Shown here piece by piece: positions 32,789 through 41,173 of a stretch of DNA of 64,000 nucleotides. The notes beneath the pieces were generated by a model that had not been told where the DNA came from, did not search any database, and was given only the letters and a program-made list of their open reading frames with translations. Position numbers and translations under genes: made by a program. Position 1 is the first letter of the stretch. Every line of letters starts with the position of its first letter. The stretch spans positions 1 to 64,000 of the forward strand of contig DATLTC010000019.1 of NCBI GenBank assembly GCA_035533755.1, in the 5' to 3' direction. Source of the DNA: Gemmatimonadaceae bacterium (lineage in GTDB: Bacteria > Gemmatimonadota > Gemmatimonadetes > Gemmatimonadales > Gemmatimonadaceae).

Positions 32789-35700
32789 ATGATTCGTTCG
32801 CTCACGCGTCCGGTGGTCCTCGGCCTCGCGCTGGTCGCGCTGGGCGGGGTCCAGAGCGCCTCTGCCCAGTACTTCGGCCGGAACAAGGTCCAGTACGACA
32901 ATTTCAACTTCAGGGTGCTCAAGACCCCGCACTTCGACATCTATTACTATCCCGCGGAGTCGCTGGCCACGCACGATCTGGGGCGGATGGCGGAGCGCTG
33001 GTACACGCGCCACTCCGAGACCTTCTCCCACCAGTTCGACCGCAAGTCGATCGTGCTGTATGCCGATCACTCGGACTTCGAGCAGACCAACGTGGTGCAG
33101 GACTCCCCGGACCAGGGCGAGCAGGGCGTGACGGAGGGGATGCGCACCCGGGTGGTGATGCCGTTCCAGGGGAGCTACTTCGACAACGACCACGTGATCG
33201 GCCACGAGCTGGTGCACGTGTTCCAGTACGACATCGCGGAGAACGGGGACGTGAACGGCCTGGCGCGGATGAGCACGCTGCCCGGCTGGCTCATCGAGGG
33301 CATGGCCGAGTACTTCTCGCTGGGCCGGAACAGCGAGTTGACGGCGATGTGGATGCGCGACGCGGTGGAGCGCGACTCGTTCCCCACCATCAAGCAGTTG
33401 AACACCGACCCAAGGTACTTCCCGTACCGGTACGGCCAGGCCCTGTGGGCGTACGTGGCCGGCCGTTGGGGTGAGCGGGCGGTGGTGGACGTGTACCGCA
33501 CGTCGCTGCGGCTGGGTCTGGACAACGCGATCACGCGCGTGTTGGGCGAGACGCCCGATTCGCTGGGCAAGGACTGGGCCGACGCCAACAAGGCGCTGTA
33601 TACGTCGCAGCTCGTGGGGCGCACCAAGCCGCAGGACGCCGGGCAGCCGGTGCTGCAGACGGGGCGCAAGAGCGGGGACATGAACGTGTCGCCCGTGATC
33701 AGCCCGGACGGCCAGTACGTGGCGTTCTTCTCGTCGCGCGGGCTGTTCAGCATCGACCTGTACGTGGCCGACGCGAAGACGGGGCGGATCATCAAGAAGC
33801 TGGCGGCGCCGTCCAGCGATCCGCACTTCGACGCCCTGAACTTCATCAATTCCAGCGGCGCCTGGTCGCCCGACGGCAAGCAGTTCGCGTTCATCGTGGA
33901 TGAGAACGGCAAGAACGACATCGCCATTCTCAACGTGGAGAATTCGCAGATCGCGCGCCGGATCTCGATCACCGACGTGGGCGCGGTGACGGGCATCTCG
34001 TGGTCGCCCGACGGCAAGCAGATGGCGCTGTCGGGCATGCAGGGCGGCATCAGCGACATCTACGTGCTCGACCTGGCCACCGAGAAGGTGCGGCAGCTGA
34101 CCAATGATCGCTACGCCGACTTCATGCCGGAGTTCTCTCCCGACGGCCAGACGATCGCGTTCTCCAGCGACCGCGGTCCGCAGACCAGTTTCCAGAATCT
34201 GACGTACTCGCCGCTGCAGTTGGCGACGATCAGCGTGAACGGCGGACCGGTGACGGTGTACGCGCCGTTCCCGAACGCCAAGGAGATCAATCCGCAGTAC
34301 ACGCCCGACGGGCAGCATCTGCTGTTCGTGTCCAACCAGGACGGGTTCAGCGACGTGTACCGGCTCACGCTCGCCACGGGCGCGGTGACGCGCGTGACCA
34401 AGGTGGCCACCGGCGTGAGCGGCATCACCGAGGAGTCGCCGGCGATCACGGTGTCGCCCACCACGGGCCGGCTGCTGTTCACGGTGTTCCAGGGCCAGGG
34501 CTATGCGGTGTACGGGCTGGACGCCGACGCCACCAAGGGACTGCCGGTGCAGCCGACGTCGGCGGTGAACGTGGCCAGCATCCTGCCGCCGGGCGACCTG
34601 CCGGGCAGCAACACGGTGACGGCGTATCTCAACGATCCGCTCAATGGCCTGCCGTCGGGCAACGCATTCACCACCCATCCGTATCACTCGTCGTTCTCGC
34701 TCGACGCCATCAGCCAGCCGAGCATCGGCGTGCAGACGGGCGGCTATTTCGGCACCGGCGTGGCCGGCGGCATCGCGGCGCTGTGGGGCGATCAATTGAG
34801 CGACCGCCAGATCACCACCGTGTTGCAGGCCAACGGCACCGTCAAGGACATCGGCGGCGCGGTGTACTACCAGAATCTGAAGCACCGGTGGAACTGGGCA
34901 GTGGGCGTGGAGCACGTCCCGTATCTCACCGGCTACACGGGCCTCTCCGACACCGTGGCGGCCGGCGGCATCCCCGCGCTCAACTACTATCAGATTCTGC
35001 AGCGCATCTACATCGACCAGGTGTCGTTCAACACGCAGTATCCGTTCTCGACCACGCGCCGCGTGGAGCTGGGCGTGTCGGGCACGCGGCTGAGCTACGA
35101 TCAGGAGATCGACCGGTTCACGTTGGTGGGCAATCAGGTGGTGGACGAAGCGCGGACCACCGGCGTGGGATACCCGTCCAGTTCCTACGCGCAGGCCGAC
35201 ATCGCGCTCGTGGAAGACAACTCGTATTCGGCGTACACCGGGCCCGTGTCGGGCGACCGCTGGCGGCTGGAATTCAACCCCACGGTCGGACAGCTGAATT
35301 TCCAGGGGTTGTTGGCCGACTACCGGCGGTATTTCTTCATGCAGCCATTCACGCTCGCCATGCGCGGCATGCACTACGGCCGGTACGGACGAGACGCCGA
35401 GGCCTACGGCACCGGGCAGATCTATCCGCTGTACCTGGGCGAGGAAACGTTGATCCGCGGGTACGGATACGGGTCGTACGGCGTGAACGAGTGCGTGGCC
35501 AATGGAGCGTCCAACGCGTGCCCGGTGTTCGACCGCCTGCTGGGCAGTCGAGTGGACGTGTTCAATCTCGAGTTCCGCATTCCGCTGTTCGGTTCGCAGC
35601 AGTTCGGGCTGTTTCCCACCTCGTTCCTGCCGGTGGAGATCGCGCCGTTCTTCGACGGCGGCATCGCCTATTCGGCGTCGCAGCCGCCCGACTGGCGGAT

Positions 35701-35923
35701 TGCGACCACGGCCAACAACATCCCGGCGAGCTGCTCGAGCCCGGCCGCGCAGGCCACCAGCCAGTTCGTGAACTGCGTGGATCACATTCCGGTATTCAGT
35801 ACGGGGATCACGGCCCGCGTGAACGTGCTCGGCTACCTGATTCTGGAGACGTACATCGCGCATCCGTTCCAGCGCCCGGGCAAGGGCTGGGTGGTGGGCG
35901 TGCAGATGGCGCCGGGTTGGTAG
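32789..35923 (+). CDS. Secreted fusion: gluzincin-like peptidase, TolB-type propeller, outer-membrane beta-barrel
   Basis: 1044 residues with a signal peptide ending SASAQ. Residues about 40-280 form a peptidase-MA-like gluzincin domain: HELVH at 139-143 and the downstream WLIEGMAEYF (Glu170/Glu174) supply the zinc ligands and catalytic Glu. Residues about 300-580 hold PD40/TolB-like propeller blades (SPVISPDGQYVAFFSSRG; SGAWSPDGKQFAF; PEFSPDGQTIAFSSDRG). Residues about 650-1044 form a barrel with FNLEFRIPLFG and a terminal aromatic (GVQMAPGW), as in BamA/TamA-type surface-antigen domains. It may process or bind surface proteins. The combination is unusual, and no named function is known to me. 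Confidence 0.85.
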   Translation: MIRSLTRPVVLGLALVALGGVQSASAQYFGRNKVQYDNFNFRVLKTPHFDIYYYPAESLATHDLGRMAERWYTRHSETFSHQFDRKSIVLYADHSDFEQTNVVQDSPDQGEQGVTEGMRTRVVMPFQGSYFDNDHVIGHELVHVFQYDIAENGDVNGLARMSTLPGWLIEGMAEYFSLGRNSELTAMWMRDAVERDSFPTIKQLNTDPRYFPYRYGQALWAYVAGRWGERAVVDVYRTSLRLGLDNAITRVLGETPDSLGKDWADANKALYTSQLVGRTKPQDAGQPVLQTGRKSGDMNVSPVISPDGQYVAFFSSRGLFSIDLYVADAKTGRIIKKLAAPSSDPHFDALNFINSSGAWSPDGKQFAFIVDENGKNDIAILNVENSQIARRISITDVGAVTGISWSPDGKQMALSGMQGGISDIYVLDLATEKVRQLTNDRYADFMPEFSPDGQTIAFSSDRGPQTSFQNLTYSPLQLATISVNGGPVTVYAPFPNAKEINPQYTPDGQHLLFVSNQDGFSDVYRLTLATGAVTRVTKVATGVSGITEESPAITVSPTTGRLLFTVFQGQGYAVYGLDADATKGLPVQPTSAVNVASILPPGDLPGSNTVTAYLNDPLNGLPSGNAFTTHPYHSSFSLDAISQPSIGVQTGGYFGTGVAGGIAALWGDQLSDRQITTVLQANGTVKDIGGAVYYQNLKHRWNWAVGVEHVPYLTGYTGLSDTVAAGGIPALNYYQILQRIYIDQVSFNTQYPFSTTRRVELGVSGTRLSYDQEIDRFTLVGNQVVDEARTTGVGYPSSSYAQADIALVEDNSYSAYTGPVSGDRWRLEFNPTVGQLNFQGLLADYRRYFFMQPFTLAMRGMHYGRYGRDAEAYGTGQIYPLYLGEETLIRGYGYGSYGVNECVANGASNACPVFDRLLGSRVDVFNLEFRIPLFGSQQFGLFPTSFLPVEIAPFFDGGIAYSASQPPDWRIATTANNIPASCSSPAAQATSQFVNCVDHIPVFSTGITARVNVLGYLILETYIAHPFQRPGKGWVVGVQMAPGW

Positions 35924-35930
35924 GCTGATG

Positions 35931-35964
35931 CACGAAGGGCTCGCGGAAACGCGAGCCCTTCGTG
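35931..35964. terminator. Bidirectional terminator hairpin with GAAA loop
   Basis: A perfect 15-bp stem (35931-35945 with 35950-35964) is closed by a GAAA tetraloop, directly after the fusion-protein stop and before the converging Spy-like gene. There is no T-tract, but stability is very high. Confidence 0.85.
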
Positions 35965-35990
35965 GTCCCACCCCCGTCTATCCCGTCCGG

Positions 35991-36731
35991 TCAGCCGCCC
36001 GTGGGCGGCGCGGGCGGCGGTACCTTGGTGGAGTCGCGGCGCTGGGGCCCGAATCCACCGCGGGCACCTGGCGGACCGAAGCCGCGCTGCTGCGACGGGC
36101 CCATGCCGCCCGGGCCCATCCTGCCGGGCCCCATCATGCCCGGACCACCGCGCTGGTTCCACCGCGCGCCCGGCCCGAATTCCCCGCGGCCCGGCCCGAA
36201 GCCGCCGCGGTGCGGCATGAACGCGCGCATCATGGCCTGGTGGCGAAAGCGCATGCGCTCCTGCCGCATGGCGCGGCCCGCCATGGCCACGCGCTGGCCA
36301 ACGCGCGTCCGGTTGGCGTCGAACTGCTTCTGCTGATCGGCCGTGAGCACGCCGCGCACGCTCTGCTGGAGCTGGCCGCGGTACGCGATGGCCCGATTGC
36401 GATCGCCCTCGATCTTCTGGCGCGCGGCGCGGAGCGCGATCGTGTCGCCCTGCTCGCGCGCCGTACGCAGCGCCTCGCGGTCGGCCTGCGCCGACTTGCC
36501 CAGCGTCTGCATCTGCGCGCGGTTGCCGTCGCGCAGCTTCTGCATCTGCGCTTTCTGCGCGTCGGTGAGCGTGATCCCGCGGAACAGCTGGCGGGTGATC
36601 ATCGCTCCCATGCGCCCGCCCCTTCCCTGGCCCTGCATGGGCCCCATCGGGCCGGGGCGCTGGGCGGCGGCCACCGCCGCCACTCCGCAGACCAGCGCCG
36701 CACCGGCGATCATCGCATTGAACTTTCGCAT
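35991..36731 (-). CDS. Periplasmic Spy/CpxP-like (LTXXQ) protein with Gly/Pro/Met/Arg-rich tail
   Basis: 246 residues with a signal peptide to AAAQ. A four-helix, Arg/Gln-rich core carries two LTxxQ motifs (ITLTDAQKAQMQKLRDG; GVLTADQQKQFDANR), the family mark of Spy and CpxP chaperones. From about residue 150 the chain becomes a low-complexity tail rich in Gly, Pro, Met, Arg and Phe (GGPGMMGPGRMGPGGMG), which is not part of standard Spy. Met-rich tails can bind copper or silver, but this is a guess. ATG 36731 has AGGGGG about five bases upstream. Confidence 0.8.
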   Translation of the reverse strand: MRKFNAMIAGAALVCGVAAVAAAQRPGPMGPMQGQGRGGRMGAMITRQLFRGITLTDAQKAQMQKLRDGNRAQMQTLGKSAQADREALRTAREQGDTIALRAARQKIEGDRNRAIAYRGQLQQSVRGVLTADQQKQFDANRTRVGQRVAMAGRAMRQERMRFRHQAMMRAFMPHRGGFGPGRGEFGPGARWNQRGGPGMMGPGRMGPGGMGPSQQRGFGPPGARGGFGPQRRDSTKVPPPAPPTGG

Positions 36732-36865
36732 ACATCCCCCTGGTTCCCGTGCCGCACATTGTCGCGCGGCGTTCGTGAAGGGAGACGCCGGCGTGAGCAA
36801 AGCGTTAAGGCACGCGCGGGAGCGCGGGGCGGAGCGAGCCGCAAGTCGGCAACGGGAGAAACATC

Positions 36866-36885
36866 CGGCGGCTCACGTGCCGCCG
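36866..36885 (-). terminator. Hairpin overlapping oxidoreductase stop codon
   Basis: CGGCGGC (36866-36872) pairs with GCCGCCG (36879-36885). On the minus strand it is followed by GATGTTTCTCC. The stem spans the stop codon of the molybdopterin oxidoreductase gene. Confidence 0.5.
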
Positions 36886-37586
36886 TACCACTCGTAGCCC
36901 TGATCACTCCAATACCCACCATTCCGCTCGGCCATGAACTGCACGCGGACCAGGTACTTGGTGTTCTTGTACCCGAGCTTGACGGGGGAATGCACGCGGG
37001 CGGGCGCCCCGTGCGCCGGCGCGAGGAGCTTGCCGTCCATGCCGTACGCGATGAGGGTCTGCGGGTGCATGGCGCTGGCCAGATCCCAACTCTCATGGTA
37101 GTCGTCGTCGAACGACGCGAAGTCCACGTACCTGGCGTCGGGATGCACGCCGACGAGCTTGGCGATCTCCGAGACGCGCGTGCCGGTCCACTCGGCCACG
37201 GCCGTCCACCCTTCCACGCAGTAATGATTCACGCGCTGCGTGACGCGCGGCAGGCGGAGCAGATCGTCGTGCGACAGCGTGAGCGGGCGGTCCACGAGTC
37301 CGCCGATCTCCAGCGTCCAGGGGCCGCGCGTCTTCTCGTCCCAGACGGGAACGTCGTCCGAGATGTAGTACTCGGGAAATGCGGCGCCGGCCAGCGCGGC
37401 GCCGCGCGGCGCGCGGTCCATGGACGTATGCCGGAACAGCCAGCGCTCCACCGTCTCGTTCCTGCGCTCGGCGAACCGGAGCAGCGGCTGGGCGGCGTGG
37501 GGGCCCTGCGAATCGCACGCGGCGAAGAACGCCGCGGTGAGCGACGCGCCGGTGAGCTGCAGGAAACGGCGGCGGTCGATGGTCAT
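36873..37586 (-). CDS. Tat-exported molybdopterin-dependent oxidoreductase (MsrP/sulfite-oxidase-like)
   Basis: 237 residues. DRRRFLQLTGASL is a twin-arginine signal, and FFAACDS suggests a possible Tat lipoprotein at Cys24. The molybdenum cofactor domain has the metal-ligating Cys123 in VNHYCVEGWTAVAEWTG. Later SWDLASAMHPQTLIAYGMDG and PARVHSPVKLGYKNTKYLV match the MsrP/sulfite oxidase fold. It probably faces the periplasm. The substrate is unknown; methionine sulfoxide or sulfite are possible. The start overlaps the cytochrome b gene by four bases, so the two form a quinone-linked complex. Confidence 0.9.
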   Translation of the reverse strand: MTIDRRRFLQLTGASLTAAFFAACDSQGPHAAQPLLRFAERRNETVERWLFRHTSMDRAPRGAALAGAAFPEYYISDDVPVWDEKTRGPWTLEIGGLVDRPLTLSHDDLLRLPRVTQRVNHYCVEGWTAVAEWTGTRVSEIAKLVGVHPDARYVDFASFDDDYHESWDLASAMHPQTLIAYGMDGKLLAPAHGAPARVHSPVKLGYKNTKYLVRVQFMAERNGGYWSDQGYEWYGGT

Positions 37587-38320
37587 TCCGCCTCCGGCGG
37601 CAGCGCCGCGGGCGCGGCGGCGGGCGGCCGCTTCCACCAGAAGGGGCGCGCGTTGCGCGCTTCGGGCGATCGGTCGCGGTTGTAGCCGCCGGTGGTCATC
37701 GCGCGGAGCGCGTACGGATCGACGGCGAACACCATGAAGACGTGCGCCAGCGACAGCACGACGAGCGCGACCATGGCCAGGAAGTGCCAGTAGCGCGCCC
37801 ACACATAACCGCCGAGGATGCTGGTGAGCCAGCCCAGTTCGACCGGCTTCCAGATGGCGATGCCCGACACCACGGCCGCGATGCCGAACAGCGGAAGGGC
37901 GAAGTACGTGGCGCGCTGCAGCGCGTTGTGCTTGCCCTGCCGCGGATGGTCCGGGCGCGCGAAGACGTAGAACCGGGCCATCTCCCAGGCGTCGCGCAGC
38001 TGGCCGCGGCGCGGCACGAGGTCGCGCCACTCGCCGTGCAGATAGATGAACCCGAGGTACACGAGCCCGTTGAGCGCGAGCAGCCACATCATGGCGAAGT
38101 GCCAATTCCTGGCGCCGGCCAGCCAGCCGCCGAAGGTGAGCCCCACGGGGATGATCTTGCCCGCGAACGGGTAGCAGCAGAACGTCTCGCCCTTGCGCGC
38201 GAACGCGGGATACGCGTCGAAGATGCGCAGGCCGCTGGCCACCATGATGGTGAGCGCAAACGCATTCACCCAATGCGTGACGCGCACGATCCAGTGATGT
38301 CGTGGTTCCGGCATGGGCAT
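37583..38320 (-). CDS. Cytochrome b561-type membrane subunit of the molybdoenzyme
   Basis: About 245 residues with four or five membrane helices. Histidines placed for two haems occur in WIVRVTHWVNAFALTIMVASG, NWHFAMMWLLALNGLVY and YWHFLAMVALVVLSLAHVF. The family covers Ni/Fe-hydrogenase and thiosulfate-reductase b-type cytochromes. It passes electrons between the quinone pool and the Tat-exported molybdoenzyme encoded next, and replaces the usual MsrQ partner. ATG 38320 is preferred with GGGAT upstream; GTG 38323 and ATG 38314 are alternatives. Confidence 0.87.
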   Translation of the reverse strand: MPMPEPRHHWIVRVTHWVNAFALTIMVASGLRIFDAYPAFARKGETFCCYPFAGKIIPVGLTFGGWLAGARNWHFAMMWLLALNGLVYLGFIYLHGEWRDLVPRRGQLRDAWEMARFYVFARPDHPRQGKHNALQRATYFALPLFGIAAVVSGIAIWKPVELGWLTSILGGYVWARYWHFLAMVALVVLSLAHVFMVFAVDPYALRAMTTGGYNRDRSPEARNARPFWWKRPPAAAPAALPPEAE

Positions 38321-38363
38321 CACATTATCCCATCCGGGGTTGCCCGTCGAGGGGCCTGCGCGA

Positions 38364-40013
38364 TCAGTGCATGGAGCGCACCGTGGTGCGCGCCTTGCCG
38401 GTATGGAAGAAGAAGAGCAGCGGCAGCGACGACAGGAGCAGCGCGCCGCTCAGGAGGTAGATCTTGGAGAACGCGAGCACGCTGGCCTGCGCCGTGATCT
38501 GGTAGTCGAGGATGGCGAGCGCCTGCTGATGGGCCACGAGCGGCGCCGCGCCCCGGGCGATCATCGCCTGGGTGAGGGCGTGGAGCCGGCCGAGCGACTG
38601 CGGGTCCATGGTCGTCACATGCTCCGTGACGCCGGCCTTGGCGATCGTCGTGAATCGCGTGAGCAGCGTGGCCATGATCGCGATGCCCAGCGATCCGCCC
38701 AGTTGGCGCGTGAGGTTGAACATGCCCGTGCCCTGCGCCAGGTCCCGGGTGGCGAGTTCGGCCATCGTGGCGTTGGTGAGGGGCACGAAGATCAGGCCAA
38801 GTCCCACACCGCGCCACACGAGGGGCCAGAACAGATCGCCGCGCCCGGCGTCGAGCGTGAGCGTGGAGAGCTGCCACATCGAGAGGAAGAAGAACAGCGC
38901 GCCGATCGTGACCGTGGCGCGCGCGTCCAGCCAGTTGGCGTTGCGTCCCACCCAGGCCATGGTGATCGCCGACGCGATGGCGCCGGGCAGGATGACCAGG
39001 CCCGTCTGGTTGGCCGTGAACCCGTGCAACTGCTGGAGAAACACGGGGAGCACGAACACCGACCCGAACAGCGCCAGTCCCAGGAATGCGGCGATGCTCA
39101 CGCCGGCGGCCAGCTGCCGGCTCTTGAGCACGCGCAGGTTGATGACCGGTTCCTTGGCCGTGAGTTCGCGCCAGATGAGCAACACGAACGAGGTCACGGA
39201 GACCACGCACAGCACGGTCACGAACCGGGAATCGAACCAGTCGTAGCGCTCGCCGCGCTCCAGCATCCACTGCAGCGAGCCGACGCAGGTGGCGAGCAGC
39301 GCGATGCCCGGGATGTCGATGCTCGTGGCGCGCGCCTGGTGGGCGGCGTCGTGGACGTACGTGTACACCATGAACCCGGCCAGAATGCCGAGTGGGACGT
39401 TGATGTAGAAGATCCAGGGCCAGTTGTAGTTGTCCACGATCCAGCCGCCGAGCGTGGGGCCGATCGTCGGGCCCACCATCACGCCCACGCCGAACATCGC
39501 CTGGCCGATGCCCACCTCCTCCGGCGGGAACGATTCGAACAGCGTGGTCTGCGCGGTGGACAGCAGCGCGCCGCCGCCCAGTCCCTGGACCACGCGCCAG
39601 AGCACGAGCCCGCCCAGCGAGGTCGCCGCGCCGCACATGAACGACGCGAACACGAACAGCGCGATGGAGCCGGTGAGGTAGCGCTTGCGGCCGAAGTACG
39701 ACGACAGCCACCCCGACATCGGGATCACGATCACGTTGGCGATGATGTAGCCGGTGGACACCCACGAGATCTCGTCGAGCGTGGCGCCGAGGTTCCCCAT
39801 CATGTGGGGAATGGCCACGTTCACGATCGACGTGTCGATCAGCTCCAGCACCGCCGCCAGCGTGACCGCGATGGCGATGATGTACTTGTACTTGTATGGG
39901 TCCTCGTCGCCCACGGCCTGAGACGCCGCGGCTGGCAACACGACGCGCGCCGTGCCCCGCGCGCCGGCGATGATGCGCGCGCCGTCGTCGACCGTTCCGG
40001 TCGAATCCTTCAT
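38364..40013 (-). CDS. emrB: DHA2-family drug/proton antiporter (EmrB/QacA type)
   Basis: 549 residues, about 14 membrane helices. ELIDTSIVNVAIPHM is the motif near helix 1, SGWLSSYFGRKRYL the loop 2-3 motif A, and GVGVMVGPTIGPTLGGWIVDNYNWPWIFYINVP (read in parts) contains motif C and the DHA2 signature. It exports lipophilic compounds using proton force. It is the last gene of the tetR-tolC-hlyD-emrB set, with 18 bases between it and the fusion-protein gene. Confidence 0.95.
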   Translation of the reverse strand: MKDSTGTVDDGARIIAGARGTARVVLPAAASQAVGDEDPYKYKYIIAIAVTLAAVLELIDTSIVNVAIPHMMGNLGATLDEISWVSTGYIIANVIVIPMSGWLSSYFGRKRYLTGSIALFVFASFMCGAATSLGGLVLWRVVQGLGGGALLSTAQTTLFESFPPEEVGIGQAMFGVGVMVGPTIGPTLGGWIVDNYNWPWIFYINVPLGILAGFMVYTYVHDAAHQARATSIDIPGIALLATCVGSLQWMLERGERYDWFDSRFVTVLCVVSVTSFVLLIWRELTAKEPVINLRVLKSRQLAAGVSIAAFLGLALFGSVFVLPVFLQQLHGFTANQTGLVILPGAIASAITMAWVGRNANWLDARATVTIGALFFFLSMWQLSTLTLDAGRGDLFWPLVWRGVGLGLIFVPLTNATMAELATRDLAQGTGMFNLTRQLGGSLGIAIMATLLTRFTTIAKAGVTEHVTTMDPQSLGRLHALTQAMIARGAAPLVAHQQALAILDYQITAQASVLAFSKIYLLSGALLLSSLPLLFFFHTGKARTTVRSMH

Positions 40014-40031
40014 CGGGTGGTGCCTCGGCTG

Positions 40032-41123
40032 CTATTGCGTGACGACGTGCGCCACCACGGACATGCCGGGGCGCAGCGGATGATCGGGACCGCAGCCGCG
40101 CGTGACGGCGATGCGAACCGGCACGCGCTGCACGACCTTGGTGAAGTTTCCGGTGGCGTTGTCGGGCGGCAGCAGGGCGAACTTGGCGCCCGTGGCCGCG
40201 CTCAGGCTCTCGACCTTGCCCTTGACGTCGCATCCCGGATACGCATCGACGTCGATGTCCACCGGCTGGCCCACCAGGATGTCGGAGAGCTGTGTCTCCT
40301 TGAAGTTGGCGGTGACCCAGACGCCGGTGTCGGCGACGATCGTGAGCAGCGGCTGGCCGGGCTGGACGAGTTGTCCGATCTCCACCTGCTTGCGCGAGAC
40401 GAGTCCCGCCATGGGCGCGGTGACGCGTGTGTACGACAGCTGCAGCTTGGCGTTCTCCACCGCGGCCTGCGCCGCCGCCAACCGCGCCTGCGCCAGCCTG
40501 ACCCCGGCCTGCGCGGCCGTGATGTTCGACCCCGCCGCGCTCTGCTGGCGTTGCAGCGCCTGCAGCGTGGCCGCGGCCGCGTCGGCCGCCGCCTGCGCGG
40601 CGTCGAGCTGCTGCTTGGACACGATCTGCTTGGCCACGAGTTCCCGGGCCCGGGCCAGATCGGCGTTGGCCTTGGTGAGGTTGGCCCGGGCAGCCCCGAT
40701 CTGCGCCTGCAGCGACGCCCGTTGGCTGGACGCGGCCTGCACCATGGCCTGCGCCTGGCCCTCGCCCTGCGGACCCGACACGGCGGCGCGCGCCGCGGCC
40801 AGGTCGGCCTCGGCCTGCGCCAAGCGCGCCTGATACTCGGCCGGGTCGATCTGCACGAGCAGCGAATCGCCGGCCACGTGGACGTTCTCGTCGATCGTGA
40901 GCCGCTGCACGTAGCCGCCGACCTTGGCGAGGACGGGCGTCATGTCGCCGTCCACCTGCGCGTCGTCGGTGGACTCGTGGACGCGGGCGTAGCGCCACGC
41001 ATTGAACGCCCACCCGAGCCCGGCCAGCGCGGCTACGATGAGGATGGGAATGAGGATGCGCCGCCGGGAGCTGCCGGCGGTCGGTGTCGCGTCGAGATCG
41101 GAGGTATTCGGTGAGGTGGCCAT
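40032..41123 (-). CDS. emrA: Membrane-fusion protein of EmrA/HlyD type
   Basis: 363 residues: cytoplasmic tail, one membrane helix (about 22-42, RILIPILIVAALAGLGWAF), a biotinyl-lipoyl half (VGGYVQRLTIDENVHVAGDSLLVQIDP), a long Ala/Gln-rich coiled-coil hairpin (about 95-240), the second lipoyl half and a beta-barrel domain (VWVTANFKETQLSDILVGQPV). It bridges EmrB and the TolC-like channel. Expansion of the Ala-rich hairpin is within the family norm. Confidence 0.94.
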   Translation of the reverse strand: MATSPNTSDLDATPTAGSSRRRILIPILIVAALAGLGWAFNAWRYARVHESTDDAQVDGDMTPVLAKVGGYVQRLTIDENVHVAGDSLLVQIDPAEYQARLAQAEADLAAARAAVSGPQGEGQAQAMVQAASSQRASLQAQIGAARANLTKANADLARARELVAKQIVSKQQLDAAQAAADAAAATLQALQRQQSAAGSNITAAQAGVRLAQARLAAAQAAVENAKLQLSYTRVTAPMAGLVSRKQVEIGQLVQPGQPLLTIVADTGVWVTANFKETQLSDILVGQPVDIDVDAYPGCDVKGKVESLSAATGAKFALLPPDNATGNFTKVVQRVPVRIAVTRGCGPDHPLRPGMSVVAHVVTQ

Positions 41124-41173
41124 GGTCGGTACTTATGAGAGTTTCGTGGTGGTGACGGCGATCGGGACGCGGG

